Assembly (NCBI RefSeq): GCF_945859685.1 | Contig: NC_079148.1 | Coordinates: forward strand, 6,696,001-6,760,000 | From: Eupeodes corollae | Lineage: Eukaryota > Arthropoda > Insecta > Diptera > Syrphidae | Direction of reading: 5' to 3' | DNA length: 64,000 nucleotides | Shown here: piece by piece, positions 22,621-33,044 of the stretch | Position numbering within the stretch: position 1 is the stretch's first letter | Layout: the number at the start of each line of letters is the position of its first letter | Notes under the pieces: generated by a model | The model's input: the letters and a program-made list of their open reading frames with translations, nothing else | What the model was told of the DNA's origin: nothing | Database searches by the model: none | Program-made: the position numbers and the translations under genes

Positions 22621-25320
22621 TCCAAAATCAAAGTCGTTGGCATTGCAGAAATCAAGAAATCATCAATCTCCAGGGACTAGTTACAATCACCGAAACGTCA
22701 ATAAAAATATTATTGGACTTTTTCTTTCTGGGAATAACTCGGGAAGGAAGAATTCCGCTGAAAATGATAACCTCAAATGAACCAAATAATTCCGAAGAAA
22801 ATCGAGGTATCCAATTTGTATCTTCGTAGAAAACACGTGTATTTACAAAAATATAAACTTTCTAGAATATTAGAATTCTTTTCTCAGGCTCAACTTCATT
22901 CTGAAGTCATCTCCATCTTCGGCATGATTCTTAGAACCGAAGTAATTCATCCAATCATACAAATGCTCATGTTTTCTATCAACAACACAAAAATCTACAT
23001 ACAATGAATAAAATGAGTTTGTTGTCCTTCTTCCTTCTTTTTTCCTTCGTCGTATCCTTTTCACATACATATTAAATATTATAGCTGCTCCGTCGTGCCC
23101 TACGCTGCAGCTTATTACTTTTAAATTTTAATATTTGTACTCTTGAGAATCTTTTTCTTCTTCTTCTTCTGTTGAAGAAAAGATTTCTTCAAGACGGCAG
23201 ACTTTATTCTTTTTCCTCGACCAAAACCCTGGAAACACAAATTCCCTCAACATTTGAACAAAAGTTTCATTTATATTTTCTTTCCTCGTAAAGTCTGCAG
23301 GAGTTTCCATTAAGTACATATAAAGAAAGGGAAACAAAATAAACGAAGGACACACAGGTATGGTATTGTCCTTCAGACCAAATGTTACTATAAAGAAGAA
23401 AAATTCCAAGACGATGGTATTCCCTGGCCCTGCGCCTGGACCATGCACCTGGACATCAATTTATTCTTATATTCCTTCAAAGAATCACAAGACATTTGAA
23501 CATTGAAAGAAAAATATATACTTAGCATTTGCCTGTGGGTTTTCTTATTCTATAGTTTGTTGACGTTTGGCCGGGAAGATCCACCTTCCACAACCCTCTG
23601 CAACCGATTCACAATAATATACCAGACCAATTAATACACTCGAAAGCAATTGGTATCTTCCAGCAGCAGCAAGCACCAGCAATTCTGCACTTACTCTAAT
23701 GTCCTCGGAAAACCGCAATGAATCATATACATCATTATGGGGAAGAAAATTATAAAAGTCCCACACCGGGCGCCAGTTTTTCAAAACTTACTTTTGATTA
23801 CAATGGCAATGGAATAACGAATAACGAATAACGGTTGGAAAAAGCCCGAGGCGGCCGATACGATGCGCGGATGTGCGCTAGCACTCGGTGCTCTGTGTGG
23901 TTTATGGGCAACTTTTGTATTTATTTTTCATCTGCTTTGTTGAATTTTAATTTGAATCCATCCAACCACGAGGAGTTCCATCCCGCATCGCATCTCACAG
24001 CTTCACCCACCATCACAATGCACATCGATGGCGATAGCGATAGCAATGGATGGATGGATGGAAGTGAATTCCTGGCTCATACTTCCCCAACTCCTCTATA
24101 TCTATGGAAGAAAAAAACCATTATATAAATCTATAATTATGCAGAAGCACTGCCTTCAAATGATGGAGGAGTTTTTTTTTTTTGTTAAATAATACTAAAT
24201 GCATGGTTGATTACATTTTAAAAGGGAAAGCTTTGAATGTGCTCTGATGGAGTAACCAACCATCAGTGGTCCTCCCACACTCCCAGTCAGTCCAGACCAG
24301 AGTCAGTGAGTTCTGGAACTATAATAATAATATGTGTGGAGATACAGTCTCATGTTTCAGTTTCAGTGACGCGTCCTGGCATCGGTAAAGTAAAGCATGG
24401 AACTCGTTCGAGCTTTCTCTCTCACTTTAAAGGGACTTCGTTTTCTATGCTCCGAACCATCATCGACATCATGACTCATGGTTCGTTTGCTTCGATGATG
24501 TTATGGCAAATGGCAATAGCAAGTCAAGGCGGAAGCAGAGTGGAGTCGGGAAGAGAGAAGGAGAAAGCCAGCCTGAGCTACTGCAAATATACCAGATATG
24601 CAATTAAAATATCAATTAATATTTTATGTTTGGTGACTCGAGCCAGATACGCAATGGGATAATCGCAGGCTAGGGATTACCTTAATATCCGCGAGGATTC
24701 GGATTGTCGTCGTCGTAATGGCAATGGGAATAAACTCTGAATGCTTCTGATGATTTCAGGTTTTTTTTTTTGCATACCTACATTTATTATATTTTATTTT
24801 GTTTGTTTCAAAGCCTAGAGGAGGTAGTATAGCAGGATGTACGGATGTGGTTCGGTTTAAATGGTTGATCCTTGTTTTATTGCAAAAATAAAAAATAAAA
24901 ACTTTGGCATTGGAGAGGATGTTCATTTCTGTACTTTTTTAAAAAGTGCAATTACTTTGTAGTGAATTTACTATTAGTAGACGAAAATTAAGCTTTTTTG
25001 TAAGTTCAACTGTTTTGGAGGTATTTCCTGTTTTAGGGAAGGCTTGGATGACAAATGTCACTAACTTCGACAAATGATATACGATAGTTTTATTAAAATC
25101 CTCCTTCCTCATTAAAGATTGATGATACCTTCAACCTGTAAACCCTACCAAAATGTCAATTTTGACAGATCGATTCAACCACAAAAATGGTTCGATACTA
25201 AACACTGCAATATGGACGAAGATTTATTTTAAATTGAATGCGTTCAATCTCGTGGTGGATAGGTTATTTTGGATAGGTGGATTCTTAGATTGTATTGAGA
25301 TAGCTGTCAAAAAATAAAAA
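22621..25320. other. No gene recognised; low-complexity non-coding DNA
   Basis: Contains (TTC)n at about 23155-23170, GATAGC and GGATGG short repeats at 24035-24065, and poly-T runs. A frame of 141 codons at 24237-24662 and one of 97 codons at 23835-24128 have no family resemblance or splice context. This may be an intron or a spacer. Confidence 0.45.
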
Positions 25321-25326
25321 CAACTT

Positions 25327-25640
25327 TCAGCTGTTCACAAAAAGCAGAGAAATATTTAAGCTACGAAGTCAAAATTCAAACAGGATGAGGTATCTTTTTG
25401 TTTACCAACAAATAGAAAAAGCTGAAATCAATTATCAAGTTTCTTGAAATTCGACCATGTGTTGAATCAGCTGTTCTGTCAGATACCTACACATCCCAGA
25501 AATTCTTGGATCCTTTTTTGATATCTCAGCTGTTTTTTATCAGCTGTTATTTACTGTCTGTCTGAGATTGAACGCAGCCATTATGAATTGAAAAACTGAA
25601 CTGAACAAAAATGTGAACACAGCTTTCCATTCTCAGCTGT
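25327..25640. promoter_or_regulatory. Cluster of TCAGCTGT E-box motifs
   Basis: TCAGCTGT occurs five times in the same orientation within 314 bp: 25327, 25467, 25526, 25540 and 25633. The copies at 25466 and 25539 extend to ATCAGCTGTT, which fits the Drosophila core-promoter E-box AWCAGCTGWT. No gene start could be recognised beside it, so the function is open. Confidence 0.4.
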
Positions 25641-26020
25641 CAAACCGAAGACAACAACCAGCGAATGTTCTCATTCATACAATTTTTATTTTATAGCAAT
25701 CTGGAAAAATACTAAATCCATTTTATTATTAACTTTGCGGCAGATGTAAATACGTCTTAACAAACATTGACAGTACCGGAAAAAAGCAAACAAACCTAAA
25801 TCCAGAAAACGGACCTTAAAGTCTTAAATGTCAGAACCTCAGATGTCATACAGATTCATCAAACAACTAAAAGTACAAGTTGCCATTTTGTTTTGTTTTT
25901 GTTCTGGTTAAAAGTTGAGTTAATAGTTTACGAAAATGGATTTAACATTTGGAATTGGATCCTAAGGCATCCAACTTTAAGTTTTTATTATGTAATGCTT
26001 GCTTCCAAAGACTCTGGCCT

Positions 26021-27067
26021 AAGAAATATCTCGCATGAACCGATATTTTCATGAAAAACTGATTGACATAATATTTTTTGAAAATGTAACTTTTTTTTCA
26101 CAGCAAAGTAAACAAATCAAAAAGTGTGAAATTTTTCTTTGGAACTCGGAATGAATATAAGATTGACGTATAGATGACAAACCAAATGTGACCACAGTAA
26201 GAACACAAAATTCAATGAAATGTGCAACATTTGATCAACGAATATTCATTTGCGGCTTGAAGGATTGAAGTAGGGATCGCCTCAATTATTTTTACTATGG
26301 TCTGCTTCTGTTTAGCCAAATTCTTGAGTTTCGTTTTGTGCACCTCCTGCTTGACATAACCCCATTAAAAAAAAGTTTGTTGCAGTCAAGTAAAGTGACT
26401 TTTGGGACAAGCGAAAAGTGGAGTTTCTAAAAATAAATTCGTTGTTGAATTCTTGTTAGAGCTCCGCCATAACCGTCCTGGCAATATTTTAAGAGTTGCT
26501 CCATCTTACTGGAACCAAATTCTGCTCAATAGGATACGGCTTCGCAGTTACTGTTACACAGTTTTTTTCAACGAGGTATGGACCGAAAATACCCCTTGTT
26601 GAAACTACGCACCACGAAGTTACTCGTTCTGGGTGCAGTTCCGTCTCATGGAGCACTTCTGTATTTGATTCACTTCAAATACGGCAATTTTGCTTGTTCA
26701 GATTGCCGTTAAGGTCAAAATGAGCCTCATCAGGCTTGAACAAACAATTAATGAATGTGTTGTCTTCTTCGGCCATTGTAATCATTTTGCGCCAAAATTC
26801 CTCCTGAACAGGAAAATGCTGAGAGTAATTTGGACTTTGTACGGAAACAAGTTTAAATCATCTTAAAGTATCCGCTGTAATGACCGTCTGCTAACTTCAA
26901 TTTGTCCCGGATTTGCATGTATTGCAGATACTAAAGCGGCGATTGTATCCTGAACATGAACATTGTGATGTCAATGGTACGGACTTCCTGCAATGCTTCC
27001 AATTTTGACAAACATGTTCAGTGGACTAAATATTATATTTTTCCAGCACGATTCATGCGAGACCCTG
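26021..27067 (-). pseudogene. Mariner-like transposon, degenerate, with TIRs
   Basis: Minus-strand broken frames give PDEAHFDLNGNLNKQNCRI and a block like the usual WCGFWSRGIIGPY (seen as SWCVVSTRGIFGPY). Further degraded pieces run to about 26290. These match the rosa-type mariner transposase at 38101-38998. The ends carry an 11-bp perfect inverted repeat: TCTCGCATGAA at 26029-26039 and TTCATGCGAGA at 27052-27062, with TA nearby on both sides. The N-terminal half is barely recognisable. The TIR sequence differs from that of the 38-kb copy, so this is a different subfamily. Confidence 0.62.
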
Positions 27068-27069
27068 TA

Positions 27070-28000
27070 CTTTATGAACTATTTTTAAATTAACAAAATT
27101 GTTTCGCAATTTCTAAGACTTTTTTCTCATTTTACCGACAAAATTAAAAAGGCAGGGAGGCTAATCATTGGGCTCTATAAAAATTTGAAATAAAATTGTC
27201 CGGACTTGTAAAAATGTTGGTAGAACTTTAATTGTGTCCGTCGACAATATAAGATATCCCAAACGTACTCGTACATACACTCTAACACGCAGAAATCTGC
27301 TTGACACATTGTTGCGGTAAAGTTTACCACAACAAGTTTCATCTCCTTTGTTGCTAACCACCCTTAACAATTCTTACTGCGGTCTCAAAATTCTGGAAGA
27401 GTTTAGTAGAAACCTGGGTCATCAGCCAGTGACCTGGTCTTCTAGCATTTTGGGAAGGCAAGTTTAACAGGTCTTACCAAAGTTTGCGAAACGATTCCAC
27501 ACCAACGAACTGTGCGACGGTTGGCCCACATATTGGTTGAACAATATCGTCAAGGCATGAAGACGATACCCATGCCCAACAATGTTTGTAGAAAAGTCAC
27601 ACCAACATTAACTTAGTATGGCCGAGTTCGAAAGTGAAAAGCTGAACTCACTCATTGAGCTACTGGGTGATCGCATCACCTCTTTAAAGAGATCGCGTGC
27701 GATGAAAGATACCTGGCTTCTCGGTCGCACACCCCAATCTTATGGATGGAGAAAGTTGCGGGACCGAGACAGATCGATCACCACGCAAAAGATCCGAGAA
27801 GATTGCCTGAGGGCATGTAGTCGGAAGGGTCAAGCTCGTCATACTTTTTTTTTGTGTTCTGCTGTAAAGAAAAGTAGTTGAGGAAGGACTACGGTGGTTT
27901 TAGGGGTAGCCGCAAAAGCTAAGTATAGTGTTTTTTTTTTCTAAGAATATTGCTTTTTGGTGTTCTGCATTTTTTTCCTCTAATTCGATGAATGAATCCC
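27070..28000. other. No gene identified; includes one unassigned 87-codon frame
   Basis: The frame at 27618-27881 (starting MAEFESEKLNSLIELLGDR) is rich in charged residues, and its codons look less AT-biased than the flanks. I do not recognise it. It could be a fragment of a LINE ORF1 or an unrelated relic. The preceding 200 bases are also GC-richer than average. Confidence 0.3.
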
Positions 28001-28132
28001 ATCGTAATCGGAAGTTTCTACGAATCCCGAAAAACTGTATAGTGAAGTCTTTTGGTAGTGAAAGATCTCATACAATTCTGCATTACGAACGGGTTTCATT
28101 TTTCGGGATTCGTAAAAATTTCCGATTATGAT
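28001..28132. mobile_element. Fold-back element: 34-bp inverted arms, 132 bp overall
   Basis: The arm ATCGTAATCGGAAGTTTCTA (28001-28020, continuing CGAATCCCGAAAAA) is repeated in reverse complement at 28099-28132 with about four mismatches. It has about 64 bp between the arms and no coding capacity. No clear target duplication is seen. It could be a tiny MITE or a long RNA hairpin. Confidence 0.6.
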
Positions 28133-28162
28133 AGAAGTCATGATAGGGCTGAATGAATTGAC

Positions 28163-28300
28163 CAGTTAATATTTTTCCAAGATTTCTGAGAGTTTTTTTT
28201 CAAACGGACTGACAAGCAGGAGAATGAAATGTTAACACAAAATACCACTGCTGTCGTTTTTGCTACTATAGTAGTATTTTACTCCTTTCAGAAGTCAACT
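28163..28300. repeat. Left arm of a large, diverged inverted pair
   Basis: GTTAATATTTTTCCA, then GGAGAATGAAATGT, then CTGCTGTCGTTTT and TAGTAGTATTTT occur here in order. They recur in reverse complement, in matching order, at 35690-36004. The right arm has about 200 extra bases between the second and third blocks. Confidence 0.5.
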
Positions 28301-29305
28301 ACTACTCTATTAATTTTAAATATTAATTTAATTACAATAAAAATATATTTTATTGGGGTGATATTAAAATGTAATTAACATCCACGGACGAAAACTACTA
28401 CCCAAAATAAAACGCAAAAGAAATTTGTATTTGGTTTACAATTAAAAAACAAAATTTAAAATATAAGGCCGAAACTTGGACATCTCTGATTACATTTACC
28501 CACTAACATATCTGTTGTGTTCTCTTTCCATTCCAAATGTTCGTTTCATTCTTTTCAGATTGCGATAGCGAAATATTGGAAAATATTTGAAAAATTTCAA
28601 AAAAACGCAAATAATGATTAATGTTTCCCCTGATTAAAAAATTCGTCGGTTCAATTATCAATTTTCTGATATTAGCCTTATAAAAGATAAAAAAAAAGAA
28701 ATTCTCCCAAGGTTGAAATGTTGAATTACTAACTTCTAAAGAACTTCTTGAAAACAGTTTGACCGAAAAGTGGGAGCATTTAATCTAGAATTGCAAAAAA
28801 TTATATTAAGCGCTGGTTATAGCTATCATCGGTTTTCTTCATTGAAAACAAACATTTTTTAACAGGTCGTTTATAGCTATCTCTAAAAGTTTCTTTCATT
28901 GAAAAAGATTTCCTGATTAAAAATCTGCGAAAAATGTGTACGTCATTGGAACTCTATAAAATTGGTACACAAATCGGTTTAACGATTCGTTTCAGTTTTG
29001 AACACAAAAGTATCAGCTGTTCAGGAAAATGGATTTCCGTTCGGAAAACAAAAAAAATGCATTTTTAGCAAAAATATAAATGCGTAACTACACTTTTTTC
29101 TCAAAAAAAATTCTTTGCCTGATTTCTGATCGATCAGCATTTAATTTTTCATTTCTTATCAAAGGGAAACACCGTTAAATATCGATCAAATCACATAAAA
29201 GTTATTTTTCTTCAATCAATATTTTTTAACAGGGTTGTCTTGACTGCAAAATTTTGTATTTTTTTATTTTGAATGAATTTTAAATAACAATCATTATTCT
29301 CACTA
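28301..29305. other. No gene recognised; AT-rich
   Basis: The region holds poly-A/T runs and no domain-bearing frame. An ATCAGCTGTT E-box motif is present near 29011. Confidence 0.45.
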
Positions 29306-29307
29306 AA

Positions 29308-29960
29308 ATGCCACCAAAGAAATCTAACCTTCACAATGCCCGTAGCAAAAAAGCTCGACATCGACGTCTTAAAAGAGACTTGACCGTCAACCCGGAGAAC
29401 TCTATTATTCCCCTTATCGAAAGGATAGGTAGATCCTGGTTGATGCGTTGATCGATTATCAACGGTAGCGAAAAAATCAACTTTCTTTAATTTGACCTTA
29501 CTGACTTTGTCTTAATACAACGAGGACTTCGAATGGCTTTCGAAGAAAGACCATCAAAGCGAGCAAAATACAACGACGGGGTTTGTTAAAAGTAAAAAGA
29601 CAGCGATATCCCCTCAGTTTTTTACAACCAGAGTCATCAGATTGTATTTCACTAATAGATATTTATACAAAGATTCATGTTATTTCGAAAGAGAGATTAC
29701 GTTACCTTTTAAGTTAAAATTTTATGGTGAATTCATAAATGTAATAAAGATGGCGATTGGTAAAATTTGAGTGCCAGATTTGAATTTAAAAGTAAATTTT
29801 GACTGTTACAAAGTTTCAGGATTTAAACAGTAATTACAGACTTTTTGGTGGAGCTATTCTACTATTATCTGGTGATTTTCGGCAAACATTGCCAGTGATT
29901 CCAATGCATGTTAAAATCAATAATTTTTATGAAGAAACGTCGAAACACTTAAGTTAACAA
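29308..29960 (+). pseudogene. Helitron Rep/helicase remnants
   Basis: ATG at 29308 begins MPPKKSNLHNARSKKARHRR, resembling the basic start of insect Helitron open frames, and decays by 29450. At 29840-29935 a helicase block reads LFGGAILLLSGDFRQTLPVI, the PIF1-family motif (GG-LLLGGDFRQ-LPVI). After a one-base frame change it continues VETLKLTKT. A LINE poly-T then interrupts the sequence at about 29966. A Helitron-like 3' terminus follows the LINE at 32454-32506. The rest of the Rep and helicase domains is missing. Confidence 0.6.
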
Positions 29961-29965
29961 AAACC

Positions 29966-30239
29966 ATTTTTTTTTTATAATAAGCGCACACTCAAGGGGA
30001 TATGTTACCCTTATTATGTAGACACAGTGTGAGCACTAGGAAAGGGAGAGAGGGGTTGAAAGGAGATGTCGGTGCACATTGGTTTTGAATTCCTGAATAT
30101 TGCAATAGCTGGAAAAGACAGAGTGTGGTAAGGCATTCCACATTCGCATAGTACGGCTAAAGAACGAATCTATGTACTTGACAGTACGACCGAAGATGGG
30201 CTCGAGCGTATATTGATGAGCATTCCTAGAAGCGCGAGT
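29966..30239 (-). mobile_element. Inverted 3'-end fragment of CR1-like LINE 'K', unit 1
   Basis: This 274-bp piece, with poly-T at its left side, is the reverse complement of the LINE's own last 269 bp at 32185-32453, with only about half a dozen differences. It includes the segment around TTCTAGGAATGCTCATCAAT. It is best read as a separate 5'-truncated insertion lying head-to-head with the longer copy. It recurs at 32771-33044 in unit 2. Confidence 0.75.
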
Positions 30240-32453
30240 AGTGCTATTATTGTTCTATCTCCTCTAGGCACATCTGACCATTGTGTCATATCAGCAAATT
30301 TCTCGTGTAAAAACTCTCCAGTTAAAGAAAGAGCTCCTAAGAGAACCGTTTGGCAATACGAGAAAGCCAACTGGGATGGTCTCAACAATTACTTCAGGAT
30401 CTTTAACTGGTCACTGTTTCCTCGATAGTGACGTTGACGCCAGCGCTGATATGATCACAAGTTTGATTCTCCTGGGAATGAGAACTTTTATCCCGAATAG
30501 GGTTAAAAGCATCAGACCTAAGGAAAACGCATGGTTCGATGCGAGCTGTAAAGAGGTTATAAGGTTTAAAAAGGTAAGTTTCCGTTGTTTTAAAGCCAAT
30601 CCAACTGAGGAAAACCGGAATAAGTTCAAGCAAGCCAGGAAGGCCTGCAACGCCAATATTCGACGGACCAAATTTTTATATGGCCAACAATTACGGCAAA
30701 AAATACTGCAATGTCCCAAAGGCAGTAAAAATTTTTGGTCATTTGTAAAAAATATGAGGAATTCTTCCTCTTCCTCGGTTCCTACGCTCGTTGTGAATGA
30801 CACTCCATTTGTTAGCTCTTGAGAGAAAGCAAATCTCTTTGCTAGGCAGTTCGCCGCCAATTCAACTCTGCCAGTGAGTGTTATGACTCCGCCTCTACTT
30901 GGGCGAGTTATATGGGGCAAATCTTTTTTCGCACTCGTACTGTAGCGAGAGTCCTAAAAGATCTTAACATACACAAATCTGCTGGTCCCGATGGTATCCC
31001 CGCTATTGTTCTGAAGAGGTGTTCTTCATCGCTGGCAAAACCACTGCGTAAACTTTTTCATCTGTCCTACTCCTCAGGTCTCTTTCCGAGCGGATGGAAA
31101 ACCGCATTTGTCCAGCCTATTCCCAAAAAAGGCGAATCTTCCTCACCGTCTAATTATCGACCGATTGCACTTACGTCCCTTCTTTCCAAGGTCATGGAAA
31201 CGCTGATTAATTATCGGCTCAAGAAATATCTTGAAGAACGGAAGCTTCTTAATGACCGACAGTATGGCTTTAGTAGCAATAGGTCCTCTGGTGATCTCAT
31301 GGTTCATCTCACCGAACAGTGGAACAAATCTTTACATACTTTTGGAGAAAGTAAGATTATTGCACTAGATATTTCAAAAGCATTTGATAGGGTTTGGCAT
31401 CAGGCTCTCTTATCGAAAATCGTTCAATACAAGTTGTATTGGATGGATTCAAGTCTGAAAACCACAAAATAAATGCTGGTGTGCCCCAGGGCTCTGTTCT
31501 ATCTCCAACACTCTTTCTCATTTTTATAAATGATCTCCTGTCTGCAACATCCAATCCAATACATTGTTTCGCTGACGATAGTACTCTTAGCTTTTCATAT
31601 TCGTTTTCAGATTCACATCCCTCTTCTTCGGATGTGGAACTTCAACGACAAAATATAATAAGCTCATTAAATTCCGACCTAAACAGCATTGCTCAATGGG
31701 GATTAAAAAACCGCGTGGAATTTAATGCTCCGAAAACGCAATGCTGTCTTGTATCGTTAAAGCGAAATATACCTCCCCTGCCATTATCCATAAATGGCAC
31801 TTGCATCGAGGAAACTGAACATCTCGATATTCTTGGGAACGATCACATACGCGATGTCGCCAAAAATGCAGCAAGATGTTTGGGTTTTCTAAGGCGATGC
31901 AAGAAGTTTTTCTCCCCCTCTGATCTTACTGTTATTTACGTCCAAAGCTTGAGTATAACTCCCATATCTGGGCTGGTGCTCCTGCAACTTACTTAAGCCT
32001 CTTTGATAGTATTGAACGTAGAGCATTTAGATTGATTGGTGATATTACCATCATAAGATCATATACATCACTTGAACATCGTCGAAATGTTTCTTGTCTC
32101 ACCCTGTTTTACCGTTATTTTAATGGTTTATGCTCTAGAGAAATAGCCAGCTGCATTCCTCCCCTTAAACAGTTCAACCGTAACACTCGCGCTTCTAGGA
32201 ATGCTCATCAATATACGCTCGAGCCCATCTTCGGTCGTACTGTCAAGTACAGAGATTCGTTCTTTAGCCGTACTATGCGAATGTGGAATGCCTTACCACA
32301 CTCTTTCTTTCCCAGCTATTGCAATATTCAGGAATTCAAAACCAATGTGCACCGACATCTCCTTTCACCCCTCTCTACCTTTCCTAGTGCTCACACTGTG
32401 TCTACATAAGGGTAATATATCCCCTTGAGTGTGCGCTTATTATAAAAAAAAAA
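30240..32453 (+). pseudogene. CR1/jockey-type LINE 'K', copy 1: endonuclease end and reverse transcriptase
   Basis: The fragment begins inside the APE endonuclease (SPLGTSDHCVISANFSC near 30260). It continues through the linker (NFWSFVKNMRNSSSSSVP) to the RT. RT blocks are HKSAGPDGIPAIVLKRCSS, FVQPIPKKGESSSPSNYRPI, IALDISKAFDRVWHQALLSK, INAGVPQGSVLSPTLFLIF and the catalytic HCFADDSTL. The C-terminal region at 32032-32409 is RRNVSCLTLFYRYFNGLCS and FSRTMRMWNALPHSFFP. About 60 bp are missing between ALLSK and RSIQVVLDGF, which shifts frame, and further stops lie at 30820 and 31470. The FADD box is intact. The copy ends with poly-A after GCGCTTATTATAA. It cannot encode a working protein in one piece. 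Confidence 0.85.
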
Positions 32454-32506
32454 TTAGGTCATTCCTTCATTACTCAGCCACTGGAACGCGTGGCCGGGTC
32501 TGCTAG
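32454..32506 (+). mobile_element. Helitron-like 3' terminus, unit 1
   Basis: CCAC (32478) and GTGG (32490) form a short hairpin, followed 9-10 bases later by terminal CTAG (32503-32506) and then a host T. This is the hairpin-plus-CTRR-before-T end of Helitrons. It directly follows the LINE poly-A, as expected if the LINE landed inside the Helitron. Confidence 0.6.
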
Positions 32507-32770
32507 TTTGTTTTTGAATATTCAAACAAAAACCTAAGAATTAAAATTATGAAAACTAATTTTGTGTATGTTGATGTAAAATATTTTTTTAAATTGAAAA
32601 TTCCTTAATAAATAATATTAAACAAGGTAGATAATGAATTTAAAATCTTTTTTTATTTTAACTATATTTTTTTTTTAAATATCGGCCTTTGAGCATCGAA
32701 ATCAAAAATTTGCCATGACATTATTATCCTTCTATTTGTAAACGTCGAAACACTTAAGTTAACAAAAACC

Positions 32771-33044
32771 ATTTTTTTTTTATAATAAGCGCACACTCAA
32801 GGGGATATGTTACCCTTATTATGTAGACACAGTGTGAGCACTAGGAAAGGGAGAGAGGGGTTGAAAGGAGATGTCGGTGCACATTGGTTTTGAATTCCTG
32901 AATATTGCAATAGCTGGAAAAGACAGAGTGTGGTAAGGCATTCCACATTCGCATAGTACGGCTAAAGAACGAATCTATGTACTTGACAGTACGACCGAAG
33001 ATGGGCTCGAGCGTATATTGATGAGCATTCCTAGAAGCGCGAGT
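32771..33044 (-). mobile_element. Inverted 3'-end fragment of LINE 'K', unit 2
   Basis: Duplicate of 29966-30239, identical as far as I can see, and carried along by the tandem duplication. Confidence 0.75.

Larger units (their letters stand above)
29935..32739. repeat. Tandem duplication, unit 1 (2,805 bp)
   Basis: This unit is repeated directly at 32740-35544 with the same length. It holds the end of the Helitron helicase, an inverted LINE fragment, the main LINE copy, the Helitron-like 3' end with CTAG, and 233 bp of flank. I found only three base differences: 30679/33484 T to C, 30902/33707 G to A, and 31272/34077 A to C. The duplication is therefore very recent or an assembly artefact. 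Confidence 0.92.

Noticed and set aside
23835..24128. 97-codon open frame in a GC-richer patch
   Set aside because: No recognisable domain, and it ends in simple GGATGG and GATAGC repeats.
24237..24662. 141-codon open frame
   Set aside because: Serine-rich low-complexity translation with no domain, no splice context and no neighbouring exon; likely chance.
30411..30920. 169-codon open frame on the - strand, repeated at 33216-33725
   Set aside because: Antisense shadow of the LINE K linker region; the + strand carries the recognisable LINE protein.
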